From assembly GCA_022829145.1 (NCBI GenBank), contig CM040745.1, positions 39,222,644 to 39,286,643 of the forward strand: 64,000 nt of DNA. Reading direction: 5' to 3'. How positions within the stretch are numbered: the first letter of the stretch is position 1; the number at the start of each line of letters is the position of its first letter. This stretch comes from Albula goreensis. Taxonomy: Eukaryota; Chordata; Actinopteri; Albuliformes; Albulidae. The position numbers were made by a program, and so were the translations under genes. This document shows positions 13,233 to 23,674 of this stretch, in pieces. The notes below the pieces were generated by a model. It was not told the origin of the DNA. It ran no database searches and worked only from the letters and a program-made list of their open reading frames with translations.

Positions 13233-13481
13233 ATGCATGCGTGCGTCTCTCTCTCTCTCTACAGTGGGATTGACATGACGGCTATATTCTTTAAACTGGG
13301 CTTCAGCGAGGCGATGGTGCAGTCCAAAATGGCCGCCGGCACCAGCACGTTTGTCCTGGCCTACGCCGTGCACAAGCTGTTCGCACCCATACGCATCAGC
13401 ATCACCCTGGTGTCCGTGCCGCTCATCGTGCGCTATTTCAGGAAGACTGGTTTCTTCAAGCCCCCTGCAACACCCCCCTGA
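1880..13481 (+). CDS. fam210b: FAM210B, mitochondrial membrane protein (gene span, three coding exons)
   Basis: The gene joins 1880-2455, 7964-8142 and 13265-13481 into 323 codons plus TGA. FAM210B is a mitochondrial (inner-membrane) protein of the DUF1279/FAM210 family, linked in vertebrates to erythroid iron/haem metabolism and mitochondrial energy metabolism. Visible here: an acid-free Arg-rich N-terminus (residues 1-32) fitting a mitochondrial presequence; an Asp/Glu/Pro/Lys linker (about 193-216); QQLKKVFKEYGAVGVSFHVA at 218-237 leading into a hydrophobic segment (about 229-250); then QSKMAAGTSTFVLAYAVHKL, the most conserved family block; and a basic tail ending KPPATPP. The last 110 residues match human FAM210B closely as I remember it. 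Phases are 0 and 2, and every border is AG/GT. The oddity is a first exon of 192 codons against about 60 N-terminal residues in human, so an internal start (Met70, Met74 or Met152) is possible. Identity is near certain; the start is not. Confidence 0.93.
4144..4181. repeat. 14-bp imperfect stem-loop in fam210b intron 1
   Basis: The arms TGTTCTTTGACCTG (4144-4157) and CAGGTGAAAGAACA (4168-4181) are complementary at 13 of 14 positions, around a 10-nt loop. The stem is too short for an ordinary pre-miRNA. The CTGATGA and GAAA strings inside recall a hammerhead core, but the pairing topology is that of a plain hairpin. It may be a relic of a repeat. Confidence 0.6.
4721..4785. repeat. (GAGT)n-(GT)n microsatellite
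   Basis: Ten GAGT tetranucleotides (4721-4760) pass directly into a GT run (to 4785). It lies inside fam210b intron 1 and is likely polymorphic in length. Confidence 0.95.
7964..8142 (+). CDS. fam210b: fam210b coding exon 2 (linker and transmembrane start)
   Basis: A 179-bp exon between a CAG acceptor (7961-7963) and AG|GTGAGT donor (GT at 8143), entered in phase 0 and left in phase 2. It encodes residues 193-251 plus two bases of Ser252: a charged Pro/Lys linker, then TQQLKKVFKEYGAVG, which matches the start of the FAM210/DUF1279 domain, and the hydrophobic run SFHVAISLVSLGMCYLAIS predicted to span the inner membrane. No frameshift or missing block is visible. Confidence 0.95.
9595..10350 (+). 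pseudogene. Tc1/mariner transposase relic, + strand
   Basis: From ATG 9619 the frame reads MRELKSFERGQIDG and on to AGAAVTERE, matching the N-terminal helix-turn-helix start of fish Tc1 transposases (pattern FERG-I-G---AGA-VT). About 600 bp later, 10208-10234 reads QSPDLNIVE, the motif around the last catalytic acidic residue (usually SPDLNPIEHLW). The region between is full of stops and seems shortened. It sits in fam210b intron 2 and is a dead copy. Terminal inverted repeats were not identified, so the ends are approximate. Confidence 0.7.
12266..12468 (-). mobile_element. tRNA-headed SINE with UnaL2-type tail, minus strand
   Basis: Read on the minus strand, it begins GGGGCAGCCTATAGCCTAGTGG, whose TAGCCTAGTGG fits a pol III A box. 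It continues through a conserved body (GGGCCCCTGAGCAAGGCCCTTAACCCC region) and ends with a TTGCTTTGGCTAAAAG hairpin, AGCTAAATGACTGTAATG and TGTAA repeats. The hairpin and TGTAA tail are those of UnaL2-clade LINEs, which mobilise such SINEs in fishes. The B box is decayed, and the usual GGATA loop is GGCTA here. A second copy is at 57570-57780 on the + strand. Confidence 0.85.
13181..13260 (+). repeat. (TG)n-(CT)n tract at the fam210b exon 3 acceptor
   Basis: An interrupted GT/TG run (13181-13231) is followed by GGATGCATGCGTGCGT and a (CT)n run (about 13246-13260) that directly precedes the ACAG acceptor (13261-13264). The CT part is the polypyrimidine tract of the intron. UG-rich runs beside acceptors can affect exon inclusion, the human CFTR exon 9 tract being the known case. 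No functional effect can be read from the sequence. Confidence 0.9.
13265..13481 (+). CDS. fam210b: fam210b coding exon 3 (conserved C-terminal core)
   Basis: The 217-bp coding part begins after ACAG (13261-13264), completes Ser252 and encodes residues 253-323, ending at TGA 13479-13481. It carries GIDMTAIFFKLGFSEAMVQS, then KMAAGTSTFVLAYAVHKLFA and PIRISITLVSVPLIVRYFRK, the near-invariant signature of FAM210B, and a Pro/Lys tail. The exon is GC-rich against its AT-rich introns, as expected for conserved coding sequence. The overlapping minus-strand frame at 13173-13565 is a shadow. Confidence 0.96.
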
Positions 13482-14430
13482 GCCCCCCGCCCCCCACCCT
13501 GGGAGGGGTCGTCCTGAAGTGGAGCTAAGGAAAGACATCGAGGAGTGCGGAACTGCCAGAACCAAAACGGAGTTTATTTTTCCCAGAAACCTACTGTGGA
13601 CTCCAGTTTCTTAATGTCTCTTTTTAAAAACTCCCTGCAGTATTTTTTATGTTTCTCCTTGATGGAAGGTCCTTGTCTTTTTGTGGGTTTTCTCAGTTAG
13701 TAGAAGCTATGCCGTGCTTTATTTGAAAGTTTCAGAAACATTTCTCTGTGGCTTTGAATCCATTCATTCATTAATTCAGTATAAAGACTCCACCACTACA
13801 TATACCACACATTCACCAGTAGTAGCAGTGCAGTTCTAACCAGTTTTTATTGACTTGGATTACTTCTGTCTGTACCATAAAGATGACTTCCTACATTTTT
13901 TTTTGTTTGCAGTCATAGATAGCTATGAGGAGTTTGAGAAGCAACTTTTGTCGGAGACATTGAATGTAAGTGGTGTGATTGGTCTAGGTGGTTTGTCTTT
14001 AAGGACTACTTGACAAGCCTGTCATGAGCTCCATTCTCACAGAAGCCTGGTGGAGGATTCCGGAAGGAAACTGTCACACTAACATTGCTGATAAAAAAAG
14101 TAGTCTTGTATGCTTGACTGAGCTGTGGACCAGAGGAAGTGTTCAGGTTTTTTTTTCTTCCTGTTATGTCAATCATTAATGCAATCAGCTTTTAATTCTA
14201 ATTCCCTGCCCCTGTTTAAGATGAGCACTTAAGAGGTTGGTATAACAGACATACCTCACGGGAAAAAAGCACAACGTTAAATAATTTAATGCTCTTAACT
14301 CTGAAAACTGTGAAGTCTTTAAAGGTGGAAAGCTGATCAGTTATTTAAAGGGAATGTAGACCTTTGTCTTTATTGTGACGACGGTGACCAAACTGATGAA
14401 AACGAATAAAATGGTTTATGTTTGATGTGT
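13482..14430 (+). other. fam210b: fam210b 3' untranslated region
   Basis: The untranslated tail runs from the TGA to just past the AATAAA at 14405. It starts C-rich and becomes AT-rich. An ATG-led frame crosses its start (13351-13614) but has no coding support. The downstream end is inferred as about 15-25 bp after the signal. Confidence 0.7.
14405..14410 (+). promoter_or_regulatory. fam210b poly(A) signal AATAAA
   Basis: A canonical AATAAA sits 924 bp after the stop codon and is followed by a T/G-rich element (TTTATGTTTGATGTGTCGG), the expected downstream cleavage context. I saw no better-placed AATAAA earlier in the tail. Confidence 0.75.
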
Positions 14431-17361
14431 CGGTTTAATTATTGAAAAATGCGCGTTCGTTTGACCCACCCAGCTGCACTGCTGGTCACAGTCAGTGATG
14501 TCAGGGTCAGGTTTCAGGCCCAGATGGCAGGAGGATGTGCAGCCAGAAGGAATGGCTTAACCGGATCTACCGCCAAGCAGCCCGCAGACTGTCAGAGACA
14601 GCTTAGAAATTCACAAATGGGAGAAGCAAAAGACAGCGTGACCCCAAAACCTGCCGTAAAGCTAATGGCAGTGGTTGGTTTCCACTGAGCTTGTTTTTCC
14701 ACATGGACTCAAAGAGTTAGAAAACGAACTTGCAAAAAAATTAGACATTGCAGGTAGTATTTGGAGGTGAGGGAATGAAGGTTTTGCAGAATTACCGTAG
14801 AGATTTGTTTGACGCTTTGTTGGAGTGGAGTATTTTAATTTCATCATTTATTACCCCTCCCCACTGAACTCAGCTGATCCTCCTCTCCCACTGGCTCTTA
14901 TGATAGCAGTTCCTCATCTGTTTCCTCACTTCAGATGCGACACTTACTGCCTGTGTCATTGTGGTGGACAAAGTCAACATATATTTTTGTATCTGGAGGC
15001 ACCTGGCCATGCCATAGTTGGCCGCTAGAAAGCCAAGAGACGAACAGACATAACCAGCCTGGCTCCTGCCATTCCCCAGCAAAGATGGGCCAGGTGTTGA
15101 CTCTCTAATCAGGATGCCCAGCAATAGCCAGTAATGGTGTGGCTGGGACTCCCATGCCTACTTCCCAAGCGAGTGTCTTTCTGTGTCAGCCACCCACAAG
15201 TCCATTTTTTATTTTATATTTATGTATTTTCCTGACTTTACTGCCAAGCTAACGGACACCTATTGAATGAATGCTGTGCTCACCCGAGCAACTTGAATGA
15301 TTTCGCTACATTCTGGGCCAGGTGACTGAAAACAGACTTCTGTTCTTTTTAAAGAATAAACAAAACTACAGTAATCACATTCTTGAGGGGAATTTTGACA
15401 TTTAATGATGAATGATTTTATGTGGTATCTCTTCAACACATTAATCAAAAGTATTCTGGACAACTACTGAGTCCATTGAGAAAAATATCCTTTTTTTTTT
15501 TGAAGATTGAGTATTGTTAAACTGTGAATGCAGACTGTCTATGACAAGAATATGATGGATATTATACATTTAAAAATGTTCAAAACTATCTGATTAACAC
15601 ATAGTAGATATAAAAAAAGTTATCTGAAAACTATGTATTAGCAAATATGCAAAGTTGCGGTCATTCACCAAGGCTGTCTCTGTCAAGCATGAGTACTGGA
15701 GAGGTGGGAGGGCAATAACCACACCAGCCAATCAGAACTGCATTCAGAAATATGAGGGCACAAATCAAATTGCAGGCTACGTATGGCAAAGGAAGACATT
15801 GTCTGGTGTTCTGTCAAGTATTGAGCTTCTGGAGTTCAGGCTAGGGCTTAAACAACCTCAGGGTTATCTGCTTAAAGTCCTTAAACTTTTTCATGTATGA
15901 ACTTCTAATGAAATGAAGTCCCTAATGAAATATATAAATTTAAGCTCCACATAAGTCTTCTTTTACGATGGCAGAGCTGAAGTAGAAATAGTTTCTTTAA
16001 TCCTCTTAAATATAAAAACGAAACGCGAAAACCTCCATGAAATCTGCCTGAGATTCCTTTTAAACCGACTAAAAAGCTTAACCTATCTTAAGCTTTTCTT
16101 TGTAACCCATGGGTTTGGTACCTGGGTAAAGTGTTTCCTTCTGTGCATTCTTTGAGAACCTCTGCATCCCTCTCATAGTCTCAGACCATTTTAATGCCTT
16201 TTTTTGTCCTTTCCTGTCCATCTGGAAAGCTCATAGTAGCATGTTTGTGTTCCAAAGTGTAGGTCGGCAGCCACCGTTTCTGTGCACACTGTCGTCCCAT
16301 AACTGAGGTCACTGTGCCAAAGGGCTTGTCTCCAGGCGGAAATGGGGCAGGCGCTCAGAGGACTCACTCCTGTGGGGTGAGGTGGGGGAAACCGTACCAC
16401 CTGACATGGCCAAATGGCGTGACCTCACGGGCCACATTTCTCACAGCTGGCCAGGATTTGAATCTGGAACAAGGGGCAAATCACAGCACAAAGGAACTGT
16501 GCTGCAGCTGGACACACCACGAAACTGGGTCTCTGTCAGAATTAGGCTGTCTGCATCCTACACCCTGAATATGTTTGATGCTACATTTAGGTTTGCCCAA
16601 AATAACATTGTTAAAGTATACAATTATGATAAGCCTTGGAAAGATGAACAAATTCTGTTTTAAAATGCTGCCTTCACAAGCATATGCCTTATGATTTGGA
16701 CATCGATATTCTGAAACATTAAAATGTTTATTTTATATTTATATTACTTCAACAACCTTTTGCTTCAGCTTTTCACTGTACAGCCTGGTATCTTATATGC
16801 TTGAGCAAAATATTTGAGTAGACTTTTACAGAATTATACTTTGTTAAATGAATGTAATTAGCAAAGATATTATCCAGTATTTCACCACAAATGACAGAAC
16901 ATTTTAAAACACTTGTTCCTATGTAACTTATTGATACCTTAAGGCTATGTTATCAAATTATTAATACCCTAAGCCTGTTATCTAAGACTGAAGCGTCTGA
17001 ACTTAATTACAGACTTTATCCAGAATGTAGCACTGGATCCACTCTCATGGTCTCACATTTATAATAAATTTCTTGTATTTAAGTAAAAACATGGATGTTT
17101 AACCTTATCTTGAGTACTGTTGTCATGCTTAATATACAAGTTCAGCAGAATGAATTTTCGGACAACATTGAATGCACTTAGAAGGAGTTTATTGTGATGT
17201 GGCAACTTATATAATGGTACAGACATTTGATCTTGGGTTTGGTGTCCAAGGGGGCAGCGTCATACCTCACAATTTTGGGGGAGGTGAACCCCCACCGGAC
17301 TACTAGAAGAGAAATACAGAAGACAGGAAGTAGACATGAAGGTGGAGATGGGGAGGGGGAT
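14431..17361. other. Non-coding spacer after fam210b
   Basis: AT-rich spacer with no supportable gene. A tRNA-like reverse B-box string (GGATTTGAATCTGG) near 16455 hints at an old SINE on the minus strand, without a clear head or tail. A stretch near 17147-17170 repeats the sequence at 17514-17536 and may belong to the complex repeat that follows. Confidence 0.5.
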
Positions 17362-17509
17362 GGATGCCGGAAGCAGCATGCATGATGGGAGATAAGGTAC
17401 GTGACAATTTAACACCTGCAGAGAAAACCGGATTGGAAGGACAGGTTTTTGAATGAGGGGTTGTCTGAAAATACTTCTCCCGCACTTTTGCTTTAACAAA
17501 CTCCATTTC
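17362..17509 (+). repeat. Left direct repeat flanking the minisatellite
   Basis: This roughly 148-bp segment (GATGCCGGAAGCAGCATGCA through GAGATAAGGTA, TTGTCTGAAAATA and AACTCCATTT) recurs in the same orientation at 20095-20244 with moderate divergence. The pair encloses about 2.6 kb holding the minisatellite. Similarity appears to reach outward more weakly at both copies. It could be the two ends of one mobile element or a segmental duplication. Confidence 0.75.
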
Positions 17510-18069
17510 AGTTGAATGAATTTTCAGACAACACTGAATCTGCCTAGAGCAAACCAGCCAAGAGCTAAATCTCTTACAAATGTATAGGGCTTCCTTCCAC
17601 CTTGTGGACATACCGGGTTTTAACTTAGGACGGCTTCCCAAAACAACCCATAACTGCTCAATACCCAGTGACTGTAGCTAGGATGTCTTCTTTGAGACGT
17701 CACTACCAATCTCAATCTCCATAATCAAAGTGTTACCCTGGCAGGGAGATTAAGGAGATTCTCACACCTACTCAGTGTAACCCCAGGGCTGTGGATGGCA
17801 GGAACACCCCACTGTTTCTATTGGTAGCTGCATGTTCATTGGACAACAGGTCCCTCTCCACCACAAAACAAATTTGAGACCTATGTGAAATGGTATGGTA
17901 CGAAAGTGTTGGTGTGAATTCAACCTTCTATGTTAGCAGTGCTTGTATTATTGGAGTGAATAGACATGGTTTATTATGATTTTGGACCCCAAAGGACGAC
18001 ATAGTAGAATGCAGGGCATAGTTTAGACAATTGGGTGTAGCAGTGAATATTGAGGTAGACATGAGAGAC

Positions 18070-19230
18070 AATGAGCGGTGGGTGGTGGGGCAGCTGACGG
18101 GACAGGCAGGGGAAGGTGGCCTGCATGGATTTGTGCAACAGAGAAAAGAGGAAAGCTGAGCAGGGGCCAGCAGAGTGTGCTGGGGCATGGCAGCAGATGG
18201 CGGGAATACGCCAGCTCAAGGGGCGCCTGTAACATAGAGAGGAGGCAAAGCAAGATGGGAATTAGCAGAGCATGCAGGGGCAGAACAGCCGACAGCACGG
18301 CTGTTGGGCGGAGCGCTTTGGCTCCGGTGCACCTGCTGTATGGATGCGTGTGAATTGGAGGAAGATGTGTGCGAGGGAGAGAGGAGGGAAGCTGGAGGCT
18401 GACAGCAAGACCATTGGTGGGCTTCCCCAGCTCCAGTCATACCTGCTTGTGTGTTTGTGTGAAAGAGATAGGAGGAAAGTAGAGAAGGGACCACCAGAGC
18501 ATGCGGGGTGTGGCAACAGACGGCATGGCCATTGGGTGGAATCCGCCAGCTGTGGGGACACCTATAGCAGGGAAAGGGGAGAAAACTAAAATGGGGGTTA
18601 GCAGAGCATGCAGGGGCAGGGCAGCCAACATCACGGCTGTCAGGTGGAATCTGCTGGTTCCAGGTGCATCTGCTGCGTGGATGCATGTGAATGTGTGTGA
18701 ATGCATGTGCAGGTAAGGGTTTGGAAAGGGGGCAGAATGAATGTGTGGGGCGGCAGGAGGGAAAGAGTGCAAGACTGGGACCCGGGAAGCATGCTGGGTA
18801 GAGTAACCGGTGGTGCTGCCACCAGGTGCAGAAAAAGAGTAGGACAGCAGGGCAGAGAACTGCAGGGTGTGCAGATGCAGAAACTAACAGCACTGCCATC
18901 AGATGGGGCCCGCCGCCTCCTGGATAGTTAGAGGCAGAAAGGGTAGAGGGAGCCATAGAGGAGACCATTGGAGTGTGCAGGGGTGGTGCAACCAATGGTG
19001 CTGCCACTGGGTGCGACCACCAGCTCCTGGACTTTGAAGAAGAAGTTGGAACCCCCGGAGCATGCAGGGGCAGGGCAGCTAGAGATGCGGGCACTAGCGG
19101 AACCCGTTGACTCCTGGACCGCAGGTCACAGGAAGAGAGGAGGCAGACACAGAGGGAGAGAGAGAGAAGAATCGGGAAGCTGCAGAGCATCCTTCTGGGC
19201 CACTGGTAGCAGGGAGAGGAGGCAGACATA
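18070..19230. repeat. Diverged ~100-bp minisatellite array
   Basis: The motif AGCATGCAGGGGCAGGGCAGC or variants, followed by ACGGCTGT-GG and a CC-GCT-C-GG block, recurs near 18174, 18270, 18497, 18604, 18788, 18866, 18972, 19060 and 19187. Most intervals are 80-130 bp; longer ones fit two units with a decayed core. The G-rich strand is the + strand. The units are too diverged to be a young satellite. A 359-codon open frame on the minus strand (18216-19295) and several + strand frames come from this low-complexity composition and are not genes: they are Pro/Ser/His-rich, lack domains and follow the repeat period. Confidence 0.75.
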
Positions 19231-20094
19231 GCGGGGAGAGAGAAAGAGGAAAAAGAAAACTGAAAAAGAAAGACAACAATTGCACATAAGGCCATGTCAT
19301 GGCAAGGTCATGGTTGAACATCAATCAATAAAAACCAATAAATAAATAAAGATGGACATAAAATAAACATACAAATATGGCAACAGAGTAAAATAATCTT
19401 CATACAGCTAGTAGAAAAAACCTATAGAGAACACTTTAAATGTTTGAAACTGCCAGCTAGCCTGGAGCTGTAGCAGGGGGAGAGACAGTTAACAAATTTG
19501 CCGCTAAAAACCTGCAACCAATATAAATAAAAGGTTAGAATGAATGGTTAGTCACAGGGTCCGCTGTGAGTCGGGACTGGGCTCGTAATTGCGATGTCAG
19601 GAGCGGTGGTTGAAGCGCAGACGGAAACAGGCACAGCAGAAGGCAACTCCAAGAACAAACGCAGGTCAGCTGAGGGAAACGCGGTCGCAGCCGTGATGTC
19701 ATTGGAAGGCTTGACTTGGTTCAAAATGTAATGCGAACATGACCAGTGAGCAGGCCTCCAGTAGTCTAGCAACGTTGAGATCACTCTGTAAATAATATCC
19801 ATAAGGTAAATGCTTCTGAAATGTAGACAAAGAAAGAATAAGAAAACAAAAGAAGAAAAAAAACTTTTGCACAGCACTAGTTGCGTATAAAAACCAAGGA
19901 GCTTTTATCATTGGTTTACTAGGTGAATGCAGTTCGCTTAAAATGGAATCCAGTTGTTCGGGAGCAAAAGAAAAGTCGAAGAACTTGGTCCTTTATATGG
20001 ATATTGTCCTGCACAGATCAGAAATCCAGTGCCAGAAGGGTAGAGCCGCATGCCTGTGGCGGAGCGAGTAGTGCTAACAGCAGCTGACGCTGTA

Positions 20095-20244
20095 GATGCT
20101 GGAAGCAGACTGCATGATTGGAGATAAGGTATGTGGCAGATTAATACCTGTGGAGAAAGCCGGATTGGACGGGTAGAGATATTTGAATGAGGGTTTGTCT
20201 GAAAATAATTCCCCCCAAATTTTGTTTTAACTAACTCCATTTAA
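20095..20244 (+). repeat. Right direct repeat flanking the minisatellite
   Basis: Second copy of the segment at 17362-17509, starting GATGCTGGAAGCAGACTGCA and ending CTAACTCCATTTAAAG. Between the array end (19230) and this copy lies about 0.85 kb of unassigned sequence with no convincing exon. Confidence 0.75.
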
Positions 20245-20512
20245 AGCAGGTGATTGCACAGGTATCTCACCCTCACATTTTTTAGGCTAAATTAGTCGCC
20301 TAAAACAAACCCAGCAGTCTCTGTGTCTCTCCAGGATCAGGGCTTGCCACCCCTGTACTAAATTCTAGGCTGATTCAATTCTGGGCCATCATTGGTCGAC
20401 TGACTGGTGACAGAAGCAGCTTTGTCCCACTCAGGGGACATTGTGGCTTTGAGCTGTATCATTGGGGTTTCTGCTGTATCAGTGCCCCTCCAGAGACTAA
20501 ACCTTTACCTCA

Positions 20513-20885
20513 GCTTACCAGCTTTTGATATGTACCTTGCCTCTGCTGAATGGCTAAAGCTAAGCAGGTATAGCCTTGTTTAGTACATGAATGGAAGACC
20601 TCATGGGGAAATGAAGAGGTGTAGGTGAGACAGTAGAAGGTAGTCACATCTGGCTCTACTAAATATGGCCCAATGGCCTAGTGCATCGGGCTGACACCAC
20701 CCTTCAAATGGAACATTAAACACAGGTTCTGACTCACTGCTGTCATAACAAGCAGTAGCAAATGGCACTTACTATAAAAAGTAGGGGGTCCCGCAGTTTC
20801 TGAGTGCATTTTGTGCTCTGAGACAAAATGGCTGCTGTGCATCACAGAGGTGAGGTTCTCCCTTAACTGTAAAGTGCTATAGGTG
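20513..20885 (+). mobile_element. 5S rRNA-derived SINE (SINE3-like), decayed
   Basis: Positions 20513-20628 align with vertebrate 5S rRNA: GCTTACCAGC at the start, then GCTAAAGCTAAGCAGGTATA (5S: GAAGCTAAGCAGGGTC), TTTAGTACATGAATGGAAGACC (TTAGTACTTGGATGGGAGACC) and GGGGAAATGAAGAGGTGTAG. The internal-control-region part is best kept. Downstream, 20715-20800 carries ATTAAACACAGG and TGGCACTTACTATAAAAAGT, matching the shared 3' part of fish 5S/Deu-type SINEs as I remember them. A true 5S gene would lack this tail and be far less diverged. The 3' limit is approximate. Confidence 0.75.
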
Positions 20886-23674
20886 CCAAGTTAAAGCCAT
20901 CCCTTTTTGTTACATCTCTCAGCTACTATATAGTGTGGCCTACTTGATGAGAGTTTTCCTCTTTATGTTTCTAATTTGAAATGATTAAATCCAACAAATG
21001 TGAGACATTTCTTGTTAAACAAGAATCCTAGTTTCTGAACATGTATCTGGCAAACAATCCCAAAGTTTTGTCTTGTTTTGGTAGCTATTTTTTCTTCACC
21101 TTACTTCACAGAATAAAAATTATAAGATGATTTGATTATAAGATTCAATTTAGTACAATCGATTGAATCAAGGCAATTGTTTTTACATATCAATTGCCTA
21201 CACAGAGCAAAATCTAGGCTACAGAAATGTCATTTACAATGATATGAATAGTTATGAGTCTTATCTTTACCAAGTATTCATTCCAATTACTGGTTCATTT
21301 ATTAATCAAGCACATGAATGAGAAAAGGTTTGGACCCAAGATCGCTCAGAAGGTAAGGTTTGTGCTCACACTGTTGCCAGGTTACCACTGGATGCCGTCC
21401 AACTTCCCTTAAAAAATAAATATCCCATCATAATCTGAGAAAAGGGTCACAGTACCACTGTGAGAGCCAAAAATGTGGAAGAACTAGATCTTGCTGGCAA
21501 AAGCTGAACGCTGGTAATCAACCCAAAGATTCAAACTTGTGGCCGCATTCATTCCCATAGGCCTGCCAACCCAATGGCAGAATGCCAAAATTAAACAAGA
21601 AAGCAAAGCAAAGGCAGGCAGCCAGCTATAAACAGCATATCTAGCTCCCCGTTATCTTCACCATGTACGATGAAAAAGGCAAGCATCAACCCGAAACGTA
21701 TCACACTTTAGATTGATTAAAAGCTTAAAAAAAAAATGGCCCACCAGCATGAAGCACAATTCTGCCCAAATCTTTTCAGAATATGTTTGATGGCAATCGT
21801 CATGCCCACTGTTACATCAAATATATCCAAGTTCATATTCACAAAAATATGTCTGCAGCATTCATTGATTGTCAATTTGCCGTTCAGTAGGATTTTTTAG
21901 TAAACATAAGCAGAGAACAAGGGTGATTTTACCATGTAATGTTTTGTGTATAACATCTTACTCTATTCTAATGCACAAGAATGAAGGCTACATCATTGTT
22001 TCCCATTGTACATTAGACGAAACAGCACCATCCTGCCCTCCAACTACAAGAAAAACAGATTTTTGTTATTATACTATTTTGCTGCAAGAAATTGGATTTT
22101 GATAATGAAAGCACATCTGGCTAACAATACAGCAAAACAACTTCCTGAAAATATTAAAGAAAAATGTTAAAAAAAAAATTTGCCTTGGTAGCCAGCTGAT
22201 GTTGCCAGTTTTTATGTTTGTATTGTTTGCAAACAGGAGCCTTGCAAACATTTAGCCCTCTCTCATATAACTTGTGGAATGAAGACTGTCACTAATTGTT
22301 TAAATCTGTTCGTTCTATAAGACATACGGGGAGACTAAAGTGAGCTCGTCTCTCACAGAATCAGCGAATATTTAAAAGGTCACCTACACACACCTGTACT
22401 TGTCTCTCAAAGGCCTCTACACCATTAATCAGGTTTGGACCTACTAGCCTGTGTAGTACAAGTACAGTCTTTGCTTCTGTTATGAGCTCTGTGTTCCAGA
22501 ATCAGTGTATTATGGCAGCACAAGCTGTAGGTGAGTCTTCTACAGGCCAATGCATGAGTAACCAAGGAAAGAGGGTATATTCTCTGCCTCATCGGCCTGC
22601 ACACAACAGTAACTCCCCCCGGCAGCTGGGAGATGGAAGTCTGTCTGTTGTTTTTTTTTGGGTGTTTAAACTCATCCAAACTGTTTAGCATTACACAACC
22701 ACCCTCCCATAGTGACTTCAGGAAGAGGCAACCATGAACACATAATGACAAGTCTGCATATATAATACTGGGTTCACACTTCGCAGGTGATTGGCTGACC
22801 AGTAGAGGCCGCCAGAGAGCGATGGGAACGACGCTCTTTACCAGCTTAACCATTATCTTTCTCTGGTGAGACTGGGCCAGTTGTTGCCTTGCCAACTGGG
22901 ACTGCCAGCCTCCAAAACAAACATCTTACTGCATCTTACTGCATGGGCCACCCAGAGTCCATCAAGCAATGCTAATTCTCACTGCATTGGTCCTGCAGTC
23001 TTCCAGTGGGCCACATGTGACCACAGTTCTGGTGTAGCCTCCACTTTTCAGTAAAACTCCCCTTTTACTACTTATGATCAATTAACCATGTTTCCATCTA
23101 TGTGGACTAATGCACGTGACCATTTCCTCCCAAATTTTCAGACTTTTTTTGTATATGAATTTTTCATGTATGAAACAAAAGTGATTAGATTTTTGTTTAC
23201 TTTTTTAAAAAAATTCCATTGTGTTTGCGTGAATAAAACCAAAATAAATTATTGGTATGGGGTACTGCTGGGGTCTTATCTTTTTGAGACTCTGTTCTAG
23301 TGTATCGAAGGCACCCCAGGAAGTGGTGTCAAATCTGGAAACCAAAGGTGTCAATCACTGGTGTCAAATTATTCAGTTGACATGATTCCTTGTGTATCAT
23401 TTTTAGGCACCAGAAATTCCCTATGGGCGATCAGCTATCTGCACATTCTTCTCCTTGTCTGTCTCTGACTTAACTACAGGGTATACAAATTAATCATTTA
23501 AAATTGCAAGAAAATGTCTAAATGAAAAAAAATATGTCAAAGGTGGTTTCAAGTAGTTTTTTTATGTGTATCTATTTAAAATATTCAGTCCTCTCTATTT
23601 TGAGGAGACTGAATCAAAGTACATTACTATTACTAGTGCAAAATTATATTATTGTTGTAAAATTTCAATGTATT
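20886..23674. other. Non-coding spacer
   Basis: No gene is supported. A CCCGAAACGTATCAC string after GATGAAAAAGGC (21668-21705) resembles motifs at ends of some retroelements but is too short to assign. The 156-codon minus-strand frame at 22425-22895 has no recognisable family and no splice context. Around 22790-22960 the sequence looks repeat-like without a family I can name. Confidence 0.5.

Larger units (their letters stand above)
8143..13264 (+). other. fam210b: fam210b intron 2
   Basis: A 5.1-kb intron. It contains a decayed Tc1-type transposase (about 9595-10350), an UnaL2-type SINE on the minus strand (12266-12468), and a TG/CT microsatellite ending at the acceptor (13181-13260). The stretches 8143-9590 and 10360-12260 are AT-rich and show no feature I can name. 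Confidence 0.8.

Noticed and set aside
16310..16560. Minus-strand SINE, suggested by a reverse B box near 16455
   Set aside because: No A box, body or tail match; evidence too thin to annotate.
18216..19295. 359-codon minus-strand open frame, the longest in the window
   Set aside because: It lies on the ~100-bp minisatellite, is Pro/Ser/His-rich and repeats with the array period. It has no domain, and other frames of the array are open too.
20513..20628. Functional 5S rRNA gene
   Set aside because: Too many substitutions and a deletion in the first half, and it continues into a SINE tail with no terminator run of T directly after.
21661..21710. Penelope-like or ribozyme-bearing element end (GATGAAAAAGGC...CCGAAACG)
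   Set aside because: Only a short motif; no reverse transcriptase or stable helices visible around it.
22425..22895. 156-codon minus-strand frame
   Set aside because: No domain, biased to no family, no splice sites or promoter context; plausible by chance in 64 kb.
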